From: an uncultured Alphaproteobacteria bacterium | GTDB lineage: Bacteria > Pseudomonadota > Alphaproteobacteria > Caulobacterales > Aquidulcibacteraceae | NCBI GenBank assembly: GCA_902826245.1 | Contig: CADEEA010000009.1 | Location: 1-64,000 of the forward strand | DNA: 64,000 nt | Direction of reading: 5' to 3' | Shown: piece after piece, positions 1-8,621 of the stretch | Numbering within the stretch: the first letter of the stretch is position 1 | Layout: each line of letters begins with the position of its first letter | The notes under the pieces: generated by a model | What the model saw: the letters and a program-made list of their open reading frames with translations, nothing else | Databases searched by the model: none | What the model was told of the DNA's origin: nothing | Position numbers and translations under genes: made by a program

Positions 1-55
1 GATGCTTGATGCCGTTAATGTAGGGCAGCGCGGAGGTGATAAGATAGCGGGACAT
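1..55 (-). CDS. metG: Methionyl-tRNA synthetase, N-terminal fragment (runs off the window)
   Basis: Only the first 18 codons lie in the window, reading leftwards from an ATG at 53-55. They encode MSRYLITSALPYINGIKH, the typical start of class I methionyl-tRNA synthetases, where the ALPY(I/A)NG stretch opens the Rossmann fold and the HLGN signature normally follows at once. The enzyme charges tRNA-Met in the cytoplasm. The remaining 500 or more residues are outside, so integrity cannot be judged. It was recognised from the N-terminal motif alone. Confidence 0.85.
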   Translation of the reverse strand, partial: MSRYLITSALPYINGIKH

Positions 56-114
56 GGTGAGGCGCTTTTAGGGTGCGGGGCTAATCGGAAGCAAGCGCGC
101 GTCGCCGAACGGCC

Positions 115-576
115 TTAGTCAGATTCTTCCCGAGCGACCAGCCGACGCGCCAACTCAGCGGCCTCTTCCAAATTGAAATCCCCGCTGAATTGCAAGTGAC
201 CGCCCCTGATCGGCTCCACAATGATCGGCGCAGTCACCACGAAACCGTCCACTATGACGGCCAAGCGCTCTCCGACATGGTCGCTCGTGATGCGACCGAA
301 TCGCTCGCGATCGACGCTTGTCAGTTCGACAACAATGACGGGCGATGCTGATGTCTTGTCGATTTCCGCTTCGGCGTGTGCAAAGCGAAGCGCCATCAAA
401 AGCTCGGGAAGCACCGCTTCAAACTCGTCCCGACGCCGGTAGCGGACCCAGGCTGCGTCATCACGACCTTCGTCGATGACAAGGTAGATGCCATCCAGCA
501 GCGCGGATTGCTTAGCAGTGGCGGCGTTGGCCGCAGCCCATAAACCAAGAGCCAGGAGAGAGCGCCTCGTCGCCAT
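115..576 (-). CDS. Exported protein with SecD-head-like domain
   Basis: About 153 residues. The start at 576 was chosen because it gives a signal peptide (MATRRSLLALGLWAAANAATA) and sits 7 bp after the upstream gene; a longer in-frame start at 630 would overlap that gene. The C-terminal half (VDGFVVTAPIIVEPIRGGHL, then FSGDFNLEEAAELARRL) resembles the P1 head subdomain of SecD/SecDF, in which a strand with a 'DG...APxI' motif is followed by a 'GxFxxEEAxxLA' helix. There are no SecD transmembrane segments, so this is a stand-alone periplasmic head-like domain and not a translocase subunit. Function unknown. It probably forms a unit with the 121-aa gene upstream. Confidence 0.6.
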   Translation of the reverse strand: MATRRSLLALGLWAAANAATAKQSALLDGIYLVIDEGRDDAAWVRYRRRDEFEAVLPELLMALRFAHAEAEIDKTSASPVIVVELTSVDRERFGRITSDHVGERLAVIVDGFVVTAPIIVEPIRGGHLQFSGDFNLEEAAELARRLVAREESD

Positions 577-583
577 CGCCGCG

Positions 584-949
584 CTAAGCAAGGCGCACCA
601 ACGCCTTCTTGAATGCCTCGACCTCTTCATCCATCCAGGTATCGCCGCGGCTCCAGAACTCGAGCAGCGCTGCGCGATTGAGGTTCACCCACGCGATCAC
701 CTCCGGCGACATGCGCTTGACGACACGCTCGGGCAGGCTGTTGGCCACCACCTCTGGCGCTTCCGCGATCGACACCGAAAAGCTCGGCTGGTCGCTTCCA
801 GCCTTCTCGAAATATTTCACCCGCGGCCCATGCTTGGCAACGCGCGTGGAAATCCATACCACGCCGGGAATACCCGTGCGCGCTTCGGACAGGTTTGCCA
901 TGTCAAAGACTTCGTCCTCTTCGAGGTCGAGCGTGGATGCGTCTGCCAT
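584..949 (-). CDS. Hypothetical acidic protein, 121 aa
   Basis: Begins at the ATG at 947-949 (MADASTLDLEEDEVFDMANL) and ends 7 bp before the SecD-head-like gene, so the two are probably co-transcribed. No signal peptide or membrane segment is seen. The middle has a 'GVVWISTRVAKHGPRVKYF' stretch and the C-terminal third is helical and charged ('EVIAWVNLNRAALLEFW'). I do not recognise the family. A longer in-frame reading to 1270 runs antisense-like through the muramidase gene and is not believed. Confidence 0.6.
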   Translation of the reverse strand: MADASTLDLEEDEVFDMANLSEARTGIPGVVWISTRVAKHGPRVKYFEKAGSDQPSFSVSIAEAPEVVANSLPERVVKRMSPEVIAWVNLNRAALLEFWSRGDTWMDEEVEAFKKALVRLA

Positions 950-995
950 GGCGCTTTCATAGCATAAATTCGCGCTCCGCGAAAGCAGCCGCAAA

Positions 996-1805
996 TCACG
1001 CCACCGATCCGGGGTTCGCTTTGATCCGCGCATACGCCTGCGCCATTTTCGTATCGTACTGGTTCGCTGCGTAGCCCGGCCCGTTATAGCCGCTGGCGAA
1101 GCCGGCCCAGTTTTTGGCGCGCAGCTCGTCAACCAGAGAGTTGGCGCGCACGAAGCCCTCGAACGCGTCGAGTTGATCCTTCTCCGATTTCGCCAGCTTC
1201 GACACGTAGGTCTTGGCGTCCGGCATCGCGAGATTTGTGAAATTCTGGCCAAGCACCTGGAAGCGGCCATAGCTGGCGCTTTGCAGCGCTGCTTCCGGGT
1301 CGAGCGCGAACGCCTCCGCCAGTTGCGCCCAACGTTCGCCCTGCGTGCGCGGATAGCCGCCGGGCGTGCGGTTCGAGACGTTGGGATTGCTGGAATCGTA
1401 ACGGCTGTTGGTTTTGCGCGAGAACAAGTGGCGCTCGAACAGGATCACAGGCTTGCCGTCTTCGGTGAAGCCGCCGAGCCGCCCTGACTCCACTTCCGCT
1501 ACAGCCGCCACCGCTTCCCACTCGCAACTCAGTCGCGCTGCAACCGCCTCGTAATCGGCGCGCGATATCGGCGCGCGGCTGACGGCGCGAAGGCTCGCGA
1601 GATAATCCCCGACCGGTGGCGGTGGCGGCGGGGGCGCGGGGGGTGCGACAGGCGGAGGCGCCGGGGGAGCGGCAGGCGGCGGTGGAGGAGGGGGCGGCGG
1701 CGAAGACGGTCTCGGCGGCGGCGGCGCACGTGGCGGCGACGGAGGCGGCTTGCGCGCGCCCCGACGTCCGAACACCAGCCCAAACAGCGCGTCAAAAAAT
1801 CCCAT
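996..1805 (-). CDS. N-acetylmuramidase-domain protein with proline-rich linker
   Basis: 269 residues. Layout: a short hydrophobic/basic N-terminal motif MGFFDALFGLVFGRRG (1-16), a nearly pure proline/alanine linker (about 20-70), then an N-acetylmuramidase domain (PF11860 type, about 75-269). The domain shows the putative catalytic glutamate in 'AVAEVESGR', followed by 'VILFERHLFS', 'YGRFQVLGQNF' and 'ASGYNGPGY'. Family members cleave the glycan strand of peptidoglycan and are often phage endolysins, but no phage genes are nearby. There is no Sec signal; the N-terminal motif could be a membrane-binding amphipathic helix (inference). It is a paralogue of the gene immediately upstream, 12 bp away, and the pair is probably an operon. 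Confidence 0.8.
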   Translation of the reverse strand: MGFFDALFGLVFGRRGARKPPPSPPRAPPPPRPSSPPPPPPPPPAAPPAPPPVAPPAPPPPPPPVGDYLASLRAVSRAPISRADYEAVAARLSCEWEAVAAVAEVESGRLGGFTEDGKPVILFERHLFSRKTNSRYDSSNPNVSNRTPGGYPRTQGERWAQLAEAFALDPEAALQSASYGRFQVLGQNFTNLAMPDAKTYVSKLAKSEKDQLDAFEGFVRANSLVDELRAKNWAGFASGYNGPGYAANQYDTKMAQAYARIKANPGSVA

Positions 1806-1817
1806 CCCCTGCCCCGT

Positions 1818-3323
1818 CTAAGTCCCCTTCAGCCGGTTATATTCCGATTGCATGCGCGAGGAATAATACTCGACCTGCCCGGTGCCGTTATAGCCAGCCG
1901 CGAACGCCGCCCAATCCTTGGCGACAAGTGCGCCAACGAGATTGTTGCTCCGTACGAAATTCACGAACGCTCGCAATTGCTGCACCTGCGACCGCGCCAT
2001 GTCGGTCACCAATTCGCGCGCGCTGGCGAAGCCGCAGGGCTGGTAATTGAAGCCCATGATTTGCAGCAGGCCCCAACTGGCCGACTTGATCGCCGCTTCC
2101 GGGTTGAGCGCGTAGGCCTCCCGCAATTGCGCCCAGCATCCGTCCTGGGTGCGCGGGTACCGCGTTGGATCCCAAGATCGGTAAGAGATATTGGGGTGGC
2201 TGACATCGTACTGACGGTTGGTGAAGCCCGAGAATTTGTGCGGCTCAAACAAGATGGTGACGCGCCCATTGGCGTCGAATGCCCCCTGCCTGCCGCTCTC
2301 CACCGCCGCCACCGCCTGGATCGCCTCTGGCTCGCAGCCAAGTTCGGCGGCCACCGCAGCATAGTCCTCGCGCGTCAGCGGACGCGGGTCTTGCGCCCGT
2401 AGCGAAGCGAGGTACGGATCGTTGGCCGCAGTCAAAGTCGCGTAGGCGCGCGCGAGCGCTTGCGCATAATTGGCGGCGTTTGCATCGCCCTCGAACGCAG
2501 CAGCAAACGCGGCCCAGTCGCGGCTTTGCAATTCGTCGATCAGCTCCTTGCGTTGAGCGTAAGCCTCGAACGCCGCAAGTTGGCGTGTCTCAGACTGCGC
2601 CATATCCTGTACAAATAGGAATACGTTGGCGTAGCCGGCATCGTCGAAATAGCGCCCCGGCAGCTGAAACACGCCCCAGCTCGTCGCGCCAAGCGCAGCG
2701 TCGGGGTCAAGCGCATAAGCTTCCGCAAGCCGCGTCCAGCGTGAAGCCTGGCCGCCGCCCAGATAAGCGCGGCTGGCGCCGTTAGAAATCGCGGGGTGGC
2801 TGGCGTCGAAGCGCCCGCCCGTTGTTTGGCTGAACCAATAAGGCTCGAACGAAATCAGCGGGCGGCCGTCGGAGGCGAACCCGGGTCCCGCACTCTCCAC
2901 TGTCTGGATAGCGCGCAGCACGTTCTCTTCGACCCCATTGCGCTGGGCGGCCGCGACCAATTGCTCGTTACTAAGTCGTGTCGCGTCGCTAACGCGCAGA
3001 CTCTCCAAAGCAAAACCTGCGGGCGGGCCCGGCGGCGGCGTAGGCGGCGCCGGGGGTTCCACTGGCGGTGGAGGCTCTGCTGCTGGCGGCGGTGGCGGTG
3101 GAGGCCCCGCTGGCGGCGGCGGCGGCGGTGGTGGCGCCGGCGGTGGCTGCGCAGGCGGCGATGGTGGGGCCGCCGGTGGTGAAGGTGGCGGCGGCGGCGG
3201 GGCGGCTGGTGGTGGCGGGGGCGCCGGTGGCCGAGGCGGACTCGGCGGCGAGCTGCGCGGCGAGCTCGAACGCGAACCGCGCCGTCCAAACACGATCCCG
3301 AACACGGAGTCCCAGAAACCCAT
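1818..3323 (-). CDS. Double-domain N-acetylmuramidase with long polyproline linker
   Basis: 501 residues from the ATG at 3323, chosen because it begins with MGFWDSVFGIVFGRRG, nearly identical to the start of the downstream paralogue; a longer reading to 3458 adds unrelated residues. After this motif comes about 95 residues of proline-rich low-complexity sequence, then two tandem N-acetylmuramidase (PF11860-like) domains, roughly 118-285 and 305-500. Both keep a VES catalytic-type glutamate ('TVESAGPG' and 'AVESGRQG') and the 'WG(V/L)(F/L)Q' motif. The second copy is closer to the paralogue. Role in cell-wall hydrolysis is inferred from the fold. No conventional signal peptide is visible, so how it reaches peptidoglycan is unclear. 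Confidence 0.8.
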   Translation of the reverse strand: MGFWDSVFGIVFGRRGSRSSSPRSSPPSPPRPPAPPPPPAAPPPPPPSPPAAPPSPPAQPPPAPPPPPPPPAGPPPPPPPAAEPPPPVEPPAPPTPPPGPPAGFALESLRVSDATRLSNEQLVAAAQRNGVEENVLRAIQTVESAGPGFASDGRPLISFEPYWFSQTTGGRFDASHPAISNGASRAYLGGGQASRWTRLAEAYALDPDAALGATSWGVFQLPGRYFDDAGYANVFLFVQDMAQSETRQLAAFEAYAQRKELIDELQSRDWAAFAAAFEGDANAANYAQALARAYATLTAANDPYLASLRAQDPRPLTREDYAAVAAELGCEPEAIQAVAAVESGRQGAFDANGRVTILFEPHKFSGFTNRQYDVSHPNISYRSWDPTRYPRTQDGCWAQLREAYALNPEAAIKSASWGLLQIMGFNYQPCGFASARELVTDMARSQVQQLRAFVNFVRSNNLVGALVAKDWAAFAAGYNGTGQVEYYSSRMQSEYNRLKGT

Positions 3324-3564
3324 AAAAAACCACCCTGTTCGTGTTGGAAACCGAAAAGCTCCGGCGTGGCCGCGCACTCTGCGCCCCGCCGTTCGCATCC
3401 TGTCCCAGCTGCGGGTTAACCATAACGACAGCGGGCCGAAAGCGAAAGCGCTTCGCACGGGATGGAGAGGCTCTGGGCGCCCGGCCGACGCGCCGCTATA
3501 TGGACGACCACGATTTTGCCCGGAAGGATTTCCTGCGGGCTTAATCCATTGATTTTGTTACTAC

Positions 3565-3640
3565 GCCGCCATAGCTCAGCTGGTAGAGCACCTGATTTGT
3601 AATCAGGGGGTCGGGGGTTCGAGTCCCTCTGGCGGCACCA
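3565..3640 (+). tRNA. tRNA-Thr (TGT anticodon)
   Basis: 76 nt including an encoded CCA. The acceptor stem pairs GCCGCCA with TGGCGGC. The D-arm (AGCTCAGCTGGTAGAGC), an anticodon stem CCTGA/TCAGG with loop TTTGTAA (anticodon TGT) and the T-arm GGGTTCGAGTCCC are all canonical. Confidence 0.97.
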
Positions 3641-3652
3641 GCCGCAGCGCGC

Positions 3653-4612
3653 CTATATCCTGCAAATCCAGAGCGACTTCGGCACAGCGCTTGGATCGGC
3701 GGCGAAGACCGGACATGCCGCAGCGAGTTCTGAGCGGTGCTCGCACGCCAAATGATTTAGGGCGAGCTGGATTTTGAAGCTGCCGTTGAACGCCAGAAAG
3801 GCCTCCACCAGATATTGCTCGTTCCACAATCTTTGGTCTTCAAGCACCCATTTCTCAAGGTAGTCGCGCGGGGTGAAGATGTCGTGGATGTGGATGAGGA
3901 CGCCTGGTTTGAGCCGCCCCAACACCTCCAGCACTTCGTACAACACATCGCCCTGCGGTCGAATGACATGCGAAGAATCGATGAACAGGATGTCACCGCT
4001 CTCCAACTGATCGAACAAAGCTGGATCGCACAATTCGGCGCGCTTGCGTAGAATTTCGGCGCCGATCTCCTCCAGCCACGGCTGGTTGTACGGCTCGATG
4101 CAAAGGTGATGGCACCGATAGGCGGGATCTTCGGCGCTATTGCGCGCGATAGCCAAGCGCGCCATCAAAGTTGAGTGTCCGCTGCCTATTTCGAACATGC
4201 GCTTCGGTTTGGAGCGGCGGATCATGCTGTACAGTATTTCGGCGTCCCCGACTTCGAACGAGCCGTTGTAATAGCAAAACGACGCCCCCGCAGCCTTCTT
4301 GTCCTTGTGCAGCGGGATATCGCGGAGTTCCTCGCCGCAGCGGAGCTCGCGCAACAACGCGAGTTGCCCCTCTTCGTTGAGCTCAAGCCCCGGGATTGAG
4401 CGCTTCTGCGTGAGCGGGCGGTGGAGGTAATCGGCGAACACCACCGGCTCGTAATAGTGCTCGCGCAGGGGAAAAACACCTGCGGCGCGGAGGACCTTTC
4501 GGGTCAACGGCATGTAGCGCCACGCCCGCCTTGCGCGCCTCAAAAGAACACCGGCGGGAAACGCAAAGATGGCGATGATGAAATCGACGATCCCGCGCCG
4601 GAAGCTTTGCAT
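3653..4612 (-). CDS. SAM-dependent class I methyltransferase
   Basis: 319 residues starting at ATG 4612 (MQSFRRGIVDFIIAIFAFPAG); a longer reading to 5035 overlaps the glycosyltransferase and was discarded. The N-terminus has one hydrophobic helix (about 8-25), so the protein may be membrane-associated. The Rossmann motif I is 'MFEIGSGHSTLMA' (about residue 135), followed by 'CIEPYN' and 'DILFIDSSHV' and a 'HIHDIF' motif. These are typical of the Methyltransf_24 family. It is 20 bp downstream of a glycosyltransferase on the same strand, suggesting a role in modifying a cell-surface glycan or small molecule (inference). The substrate is unknown. Confidence 0.75.
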   Translation of the reverse strand: MQSFRRGIVDFIIAIFAFPAGVLLRRARRAWRYMPLTRKVLRAAGVFPLREHYYEPVVFADYLHRPLTQKRSIPGLELNEEGQLALLRELRCGEELRDIPLHKDKKAAGASFCYYNGSFEVGDAEILYSMIRRSKPKRMFEIGSGHSTLMARLAIARNSAEDPAYRCHHLCIEPYNQPWLEEIGAEILRKRAELCDPALFDQLESGDILFIDSSHVIRPQGDVLYEVLEVLGRLKPGVLIHIHDIFTPRDYLEKWVLEDQRLWNEQYLVEAFLAFNGSFKIQLALNHLACEHRSELAAACPVFAADPSAVPKSLWICRI

Positions 4613-4632
4613 AGTCGCCACTCTTGACCCCC

Positions 4633-5721
4633 CTATTCTGCACGGATCGCGGGCGACGCAGCACGCCGCGCCAGCAGCTCTATTTCTGATGAGAATTCCC
4701 GCCAAAACGCCTCCGCGCCATACCGGGCGTTGAGCGCGGTTCGCCCCAACTCCGCCTTGACGCGGAGGCCCGGCAAGTCGGTCAATGCAGCCTGCATGAC
4801 CCGTGCTAGCTCGGCAGAATCGCCGGCGGGAAACAAGGCGCCAAAAGCGCCTCCGCCCAGTGCATCGCGATGTACCATGATATCGCTCGCGACGATTGGC
4901 ACGCCATGCTGGAGCGCTTCGCGCACCACATAGGAATAGGACTCCCACGTCGATGGCAGCACCAGCAGATCGCCATGACCGAAGTGGGAGAACGGCGCAT
5001 CGAGCCAGCCAGCGAAGGCGATCGGACGCGCACAAGAGGCGGCAAAAGCGCGCAACTCCGCTTCGAGCGGGCCGGCCCCGATGACGCGCATCTCGGCGAG
5101 GGGCGGCAAATCCGCCGCCGCGAACGCCTTGAGCGCCGTCATGGGGTCCTTGAACCCCTCCAGGCGACCGAGAAAATTCACGCGGAGGCGTCCGCCTATG
5201 GGATCCTCCAAATTAGGCCCGCGCGCGTCGGGCGCCGGGGCGAACGGATTGCCCAATTCCCGGATGCGTTTCCCCGGAAGCGCCGCCAACGCCAGCACCT
5301 GTTGGGCCGGATTGAGCGTCACCACCAAATCGGCGCGCGCCTTGTGTTTGAGCTTGTCAGAATGACAGGGCGTGATCATGCATGCGCGTGGGAACAGCCG
5401 ACGCAAAGCCGGCAAGGCGCGATCGCTGTGGACGATGACCGCCAGTCGCTCGCCCCTTGCGCGCTCGAGCACTTCGGTACGAATACGCGAACGTTCCGGC
5501 GCGAATGCCGCCAGCGGGGATGTGAGAAGGCGCGGCGCAGCGATCATATCCGAGCCGCCTGCCCTCAATGCCTCGAATGAGGGGCCGCGAAACAACACGG
5601 CGGACCGAACACCCACGCTGCGGAACATGCGCTCATAATGGGCGACCGCCGTTGCGATCCCCCCGCTCCCTTTCACACTCGCGACCTGCAGGACGAACAT
5701 GTGCGCTCCCGCGGGCTTCAT
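4633..5721 (-). CDS. Glycosyltransferase family 4 (GT-B fold)
   Basis: 362 residues from ATG 5721. An alternative ATG at 5700 (MFVLQVASVKGSGG) has a better-placed CGGGAG ribosome-binding site and may be the true start. The N-terminal domain opens with a glycine-rich loop 'VKGSGGIATAVAHYERMF'. The C-terminal domain has 'RVNFLGRLEGFKDP', 'VIGAGPL' and the donor-binding 'SYSYVVREALQHGVPIVASD', with the E-x7-E-type pattern of GT4/GT1 enzymes. It would transfer a sugar from a nucleotide-sugar donor in the cytoplasm. Paired with the downstream methyltransferase, it probably belongs to a small surface-glycan pathway. Confidence 0.85.
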   Translation of the reverse strand: MKPAGAHMFVLQVASVKGSGGIATAVAHYERMFRSVGVRSAVLFRGPSFEALRAGGSDMIAAPRLLTSPLAAFAPERSRIRTEVLERARGERLAVIVHSDRALPALRRLFPRACMITPCHSDKLKHKARADLVVTLNPAQQVLALAALPGKRIRELGNPFAPAPDARGPNLEDPIGGRLRVNFLGRLEGFKDPMTALKAFAAADLPPLAEMRVIGAGPLEAELRAFAASCARPIAFAGWLDAPFSHFGHGDLLVLPSTWESYSYVVREALQHGVPIVASDIMVHRDALGGGAFGALFPAGDSAELARVMQAALTDLPGLRVKAELGRTALNARYGAEAFWREFSSEIELLARRAASPAIRAE

Positions 5722-5772
5722 AGGGCCTTAACGGGCCGGGGCAAGTATGACGCTGCGCCTCCGGCGGGGCGG

Positions 5773-6069
5773 TCAGACCCTGGTCAACGCCCCAGCGCCG
5801 ACCACGGTGGTCCACTCCCGCACGCGCCACGCGCTGACCACGCCATTGATCACGTAGGGATCGGCGTGCGCGAAGGCCTCCGCTATCTCGGCGCTCTCCG
5901 CTTTGAACAACAACATGCCCGCGGGGGGATCGTCGGCGAAGGCGCCGCCAAGCTGAAGCTCGTCGCGCGCGGCCGAGGCGTTGGCGTGGGCGATGTGCAT
6001 CGCCCGATGCGGCGCACGACGATCGCGGAAGTCGGCGGGGTAGTCGTAGAAGAGGAGGAAGTGCTTCAT
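5773..6069 (-). CDS. YCII-family protein
   Basis: 98 residues from ATG 6069, 4 bp after nuoF, so it is the last gene of the nuo operon seen here. 'MKHFLLFYDYPADF' and 'FADDPPAGMLLFKAESAEIA' followed by 'FAHADPYVINGVV' match the YCII fold: a ferredoxin-like alpha/beta domain with a conserved HxxDPF/Y-type motif near the C-terminus. Members are small cytoplasmic proteins of poorly defined enzymatic role. Nothing in the sequence links it mechanistically to complex I; only the operon does. Confidence 0.8.
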   Translation of the reverse strand: MKHFLLFYDYPADFRDRRAPHRAMHIAHANASAARDELQLGGAFADDPPAGMLLFKAESAEIAEAFAHADPYVINGVVSAWRVREWTTVVGAGALTRV

Positions 6070-6073
6070 TCCC

Positions 6074-7378
6074 CTACTCCGCCGCCACCATCCGCACCTG
6101 ATGCACGCCCTTTGCTGCGCGATAACGATCAATCCGTTCTTCGATATCGACGCGGAAATGGCGGATGAGGCCTTGTATCGGCCAGGCGGCGGCGTCGCCC
6201 AGCGCGCAGATAGTGTGGCCCTCAACTTGCGTCGTGACTTCCAGCAGTAAATCAATTTCCGAATGCTCAGCTTCGCCCTTGGCCATGCGCTCGAGCACCC
6301 GCCACATCCAGCCAGTACCTTCGCGGCATGGCGTGCACTGGCCGCAGCTTTCGTGCTTGTAGAAATAGGCCAAGCGCGCAACGGCGCGGATGAGGTCCGT
6401 GCTCTGATCCATCACGATCACCGCCGCAGTACCCAGCCCCGACTTCAGCGCGACGAGCGAATCGAAATCCATCAAGGCGGTCTCCGCCTCATGCGCCGGG
6501 ATCATGCGGACCGACGAACCGCCCGGGATCACGGCTTTGAGATTGCCCCAACCGCCGCGCACGCCCCCGCAGTGTGTCTCGATCAGCTCCTTCAGCGGAA
6601 TACTCATCGCCTCTTCGATGTTGCACGGCTTGTTCACGTGCCCGGAGACGCAGAAGACTTTCGTGCCGGTATTGTTGGCGCGGCCGAAGCCCGCGAACCA
6701 CTTTGCGCCACGGCGCAGAATGGTCGGAACCACCGCGATGCTCTCGACATTGTTCACAGTCGTTGGGCAGCCATAGAGCCCAACGTTTGCAGGGAACGGC
6801 GGCTTCAGGCGCGGTTGACCCTTCTTTCCTTCGAGACTTTCAAGCAGCGCGGTTTCTTCACCGCAAATATAGGCGCCGGCGCCGTGATGCATGTAGAGAT
6901 CGAAATCCCAGCCATGCACATTGTTTTTGCCGATCAGCTTGGTGTCGTAGGCCTCTTTAATCGCGCGCTCCATCGCCTCGCGCTCGGCCACGTACTCGCC
7001 ACGGATGTAGATGTAGCAGGCGTGAGCGGCCATCGCGAAGGACGCAACCAGACAGCCCTCGATCAGCAAGTGCGGATCGTGGCGCATCATATCGCGATCC
7101 TTGCAGGTGCCCGGCTCGCTCTCGTCGGCGTTGACCACCAGATAGTGCGGGCGATCCTTCACTTCCTTGGGCATGAACGACCATTTAAGCCCGGTCGGAA
7201 ATCCCGCGCCGCCCCGCCCGCGCAGACCGCTGTCCTTAACCTGTTGAATAACCCAATCGCGCCCAGCACCGATCATGTCGGCGGTGCCGTTCCAGGCGCC
7301 GCGCCGCTTTGCGCTTTCCAGGTCGGCGCCGTGCACGCCGTAGAGATTGAGGAAGATGCGATCCTTGTCGGCGAGCAT
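6074..7378 (-). CDS. nuoF: NADH-quinone oxidoreductase subunit F
   Basis: 434 residues, normal for NuoF. This peripheral subunit carries the NADH site, FMN and a 4Fe-4S cluster (N3) and passes electrons to NuoE and NuoG. Visible motifs: the NADH/FMN loop '[15 protein letters not shown]' near residue 65, '[13 protein letters not shown]', the FMN-binding '[14 protein letters not shown]', and the cluster ligands '[12 protein letters not shown]' plus '[13 protein letters not shown]'. It starts 3 bp after the small membrane gene. nuoG, which normally follows, is absent; a YCII gene takes its place. Confidence 0.97.
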   Translation of the reverse strand: MLADKDRIFLNLYGVHGADLESAKRRGAWNGTADMIGAGRDWVIQQVKDSGLRGRGGAGFPTGLKWSFMPKEVKDRPHYLVVNADESEPGTCKDRDMMRHDPHLLIEGCLVASFAMAAHACYIYIRGEYVAEREAMERAIKEAYDTKLIGKNNVHGWDFDLYMHHGAGAYICGEETALLESLEGKKGQPRLKPPFPANVGLYGCPTTVNNVESIAVVPTILRRGAKWFAGFGRANNTGTKVFCVSGHVNKPCNIEEAMSIPLKELIETHCGGVRGGWGNLKAVIPGGSSVRMIPAHEAETALMDFDSLVALKSGLGTAAVIVMDQSTDLIRAVARLAYFYKHESCGQCTPCREGTGWMWRVLERMAKGEAEHSEIDLLLEVTTQVEGHTICALGDAAAWPIQGLIRHFRVDIEERIDRYRAAKGVHQVRMVAAE

Positions 7379-7381
7379 GGC

Positions 7382-7633
7382 TTACTTTCTCGATCCCATA
7401 ATCATGAACAGACGCAACCCAAACCAGACCGCCCCGATTGCAGGTCCCGCAACATAGACGCTTGTCAGCGGCTGGCCCTGCACTGTGTAATTGTAAGCGC
7501 CAATCCCCGCCATCGCAGCGACGAGGACGCCATAGAGAAGTATTCCGCCCGAACGCAAACTCGAGCCAAACCCGATGGGCTCGAAGTGCGGCCGCTTCCT
7601 GGACGCTATCGGAGGGGGCGCTTCTTCGCTCAC
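7382..7633 (-). CDS. Small two-helix membrane protein inside the nuo operon
   Basis: 83 residues. Start ATG 7633 overlaps the nuoE stop by 4 bp, implying translational coupling. A basic N-terminal tail (about 1-28) precedes two hydrophobic segments (about 29-48 and 60-79, 'AGPAIGAVWFGLRLFMIMG'), ending in SRK. There is no catalytic motif and no recognised family. Its position between nuoE and nuoF suggests either an accessory or assembly role for complex I or a passenger gene; the sequence cannot separate these. Confidence 0.7.
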   Translation of the reverse strand: MSEEAPPPIASRKRPHFEPIGFGSSLRSGGILLYGVLVAAMAGIGAYNYTVQGQPLTSVYVAGPAIGAVWFGLRLFMIMGSRK

Positions 7634-8283
7634 GCCTTCTCGGGCAGATTCGGCAGCAACAATTTCTTCGCCAACGAACCATCATAAAGGGTGGGATCAG
7701 TGAGCACCTTGGGCCCACCTTCAGGCGCAGATGTCGTGCGGCCTGAAGTCGAGCCGGGCGTGATTGTCTCTCCGCGCGCGAGCCTGTCCATCAGCGCTTC
7801 CAAAGCGTCGGGCGTCAGGTCCTCGTGGTAGTAATCGTCAATCGCCACCACCGGCGCGTTCACGCACGCGCCAAGGCATTCCATTTCTTCCCAGGAAAAA
7901 TTGCCATCTGCGCTGGGCTGGTGCGCCTCGCCGATGCGGCGCTTGCAAACCGCCTTCAGCTCCTCCGCGCCGCGTAGCATGCACGGCGTGGTGCCGCACA
8001 CCTGGATGTGATGCTTGCCGACCGGGTGCAGGTGGAACATGGTGTAGAAAGTCGCTACTTCGAGTACGCGGATCGTAGGCATGACCAAGAGCTCCGCAAC
8101 CACACGGATCGCGGGCTCGCTCACCCACCCTTCCTGCTTCTGCACCAGCCAAAGAATCGGGATCACCGCCGATTGCTTACGGTCGGACGGGTATTTGGCG
8201 ATCCACCAGCGCACCTGCTCCATCGTCGCGGGGGCGAAGGCGAAGCTCGCGGGCTGTTCGTGGGCTAGTCTTCGGACGCTCAT
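7630..8283 (-). CDS. nuoE: NADH-quinone oxidoreductase subunit E
   Basis: 217 residues from ATG 8283, which overlaps the preceding stop by 4 bp ([16 protein letters not shown]); the longer reading to 8346 is not needed. NuoE holds a 2Fe-2S cluster (N1a) in the thioredoxin-like 24-kDa subunit. Its ligands are seen as 'CGTTPCML' and 'ECLGACVNAP'. The helical N-terminal part 'AVIPILWLVQKQEGW' is typical. The C-terminal extension of roughly 40 residues is Gly/Thr/Pro-rich and variable among alphaproteobacteria. Confidence 0.97.
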   Translation of the reverse strand: MSVRRLAHEQPASFAFAPATMEQVRWWIAKYPSDRKQSAVIPILWLVQKQEGWVSEPAIRVVAELLVMPTIRVLEVATFYTMFHLHPVGKHHIQVCGTTPCMLRGAEELKAVCKRRIGEAHQPSADGNFSWEEMECLGACVNAPVVAIDDYYHEDLTPDALEALMDRLARGETITPGSTSGRTTSAPEGGPKVLTDPTLYDGSLAKKLLLPNLPEKA

Positions 8284-8621
8284 GGCTCTCTCACGAAATC
8301 GACACGCACGATGCCCCGGTCTCTCACCGTATAGATCGCCGCACACCTAAAGCTGTTGCCCGGGGCGCGAACTACGTCTTCATGATCAATCACGACTTCG
8401 CCCACCGAGATCCGGTTCACCAGACGCGCCCGATTCTGCGGAAATTCGGAAAATAGCGCGCCGTAACGGGCGCGAATTGCCGCCAATCCATCGGACGTCA
8501 CCGCGCCATTTAGATCGGCAATCACGCAATCTGAAGAAAAACAATCACAATAAGCGTCGAGGTCCTGCGAATTGTACGCGTCCAGCTGCCGCTGGACCAC
8601 CCTCGCGTTCGCCTCACTCAC
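8280..8621 (-). CDS. SnoaL/NTF2-like protein inserted between nuoD and nuoE
   Basis: 113 residues. The start overlaps the nuoD stop by 4 bp and the stop overlaps the nuoE start by 4 bp, so it is fully embedded in the operon. The pattern '[21 protein letters not shown]', a central 'HEDVV' and a final 'VDFVREP' strand fits the cone-shaped nuclear-transport-factor-2/SnoaL fold (helix followed by a curved beta sheet). Such proteins are small-ligand binders, isomerases or hydrolases. No active site can be assigned. Confidence 0.75.
   Translation of the reverse strand: MSEANARVVQRQLDAYNSQDLDAYCDCFSSDCVIADLNGAVTSDGLAAIRARYGALFSEFPQNRARLVNRISVGEVVIDHEDVVRAPGNSFRCAAIYTVRDRGIVRVDFVREP

Noticed and set aside
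1616-3182. Glycine-rich and arginine-rich reading frames over the muramidase genes
   Set aside because: They are other-frame shadows of the proline-rich linkers (CCG/CCC repeats). There are no starts with ribosome-binding sites and no domains.
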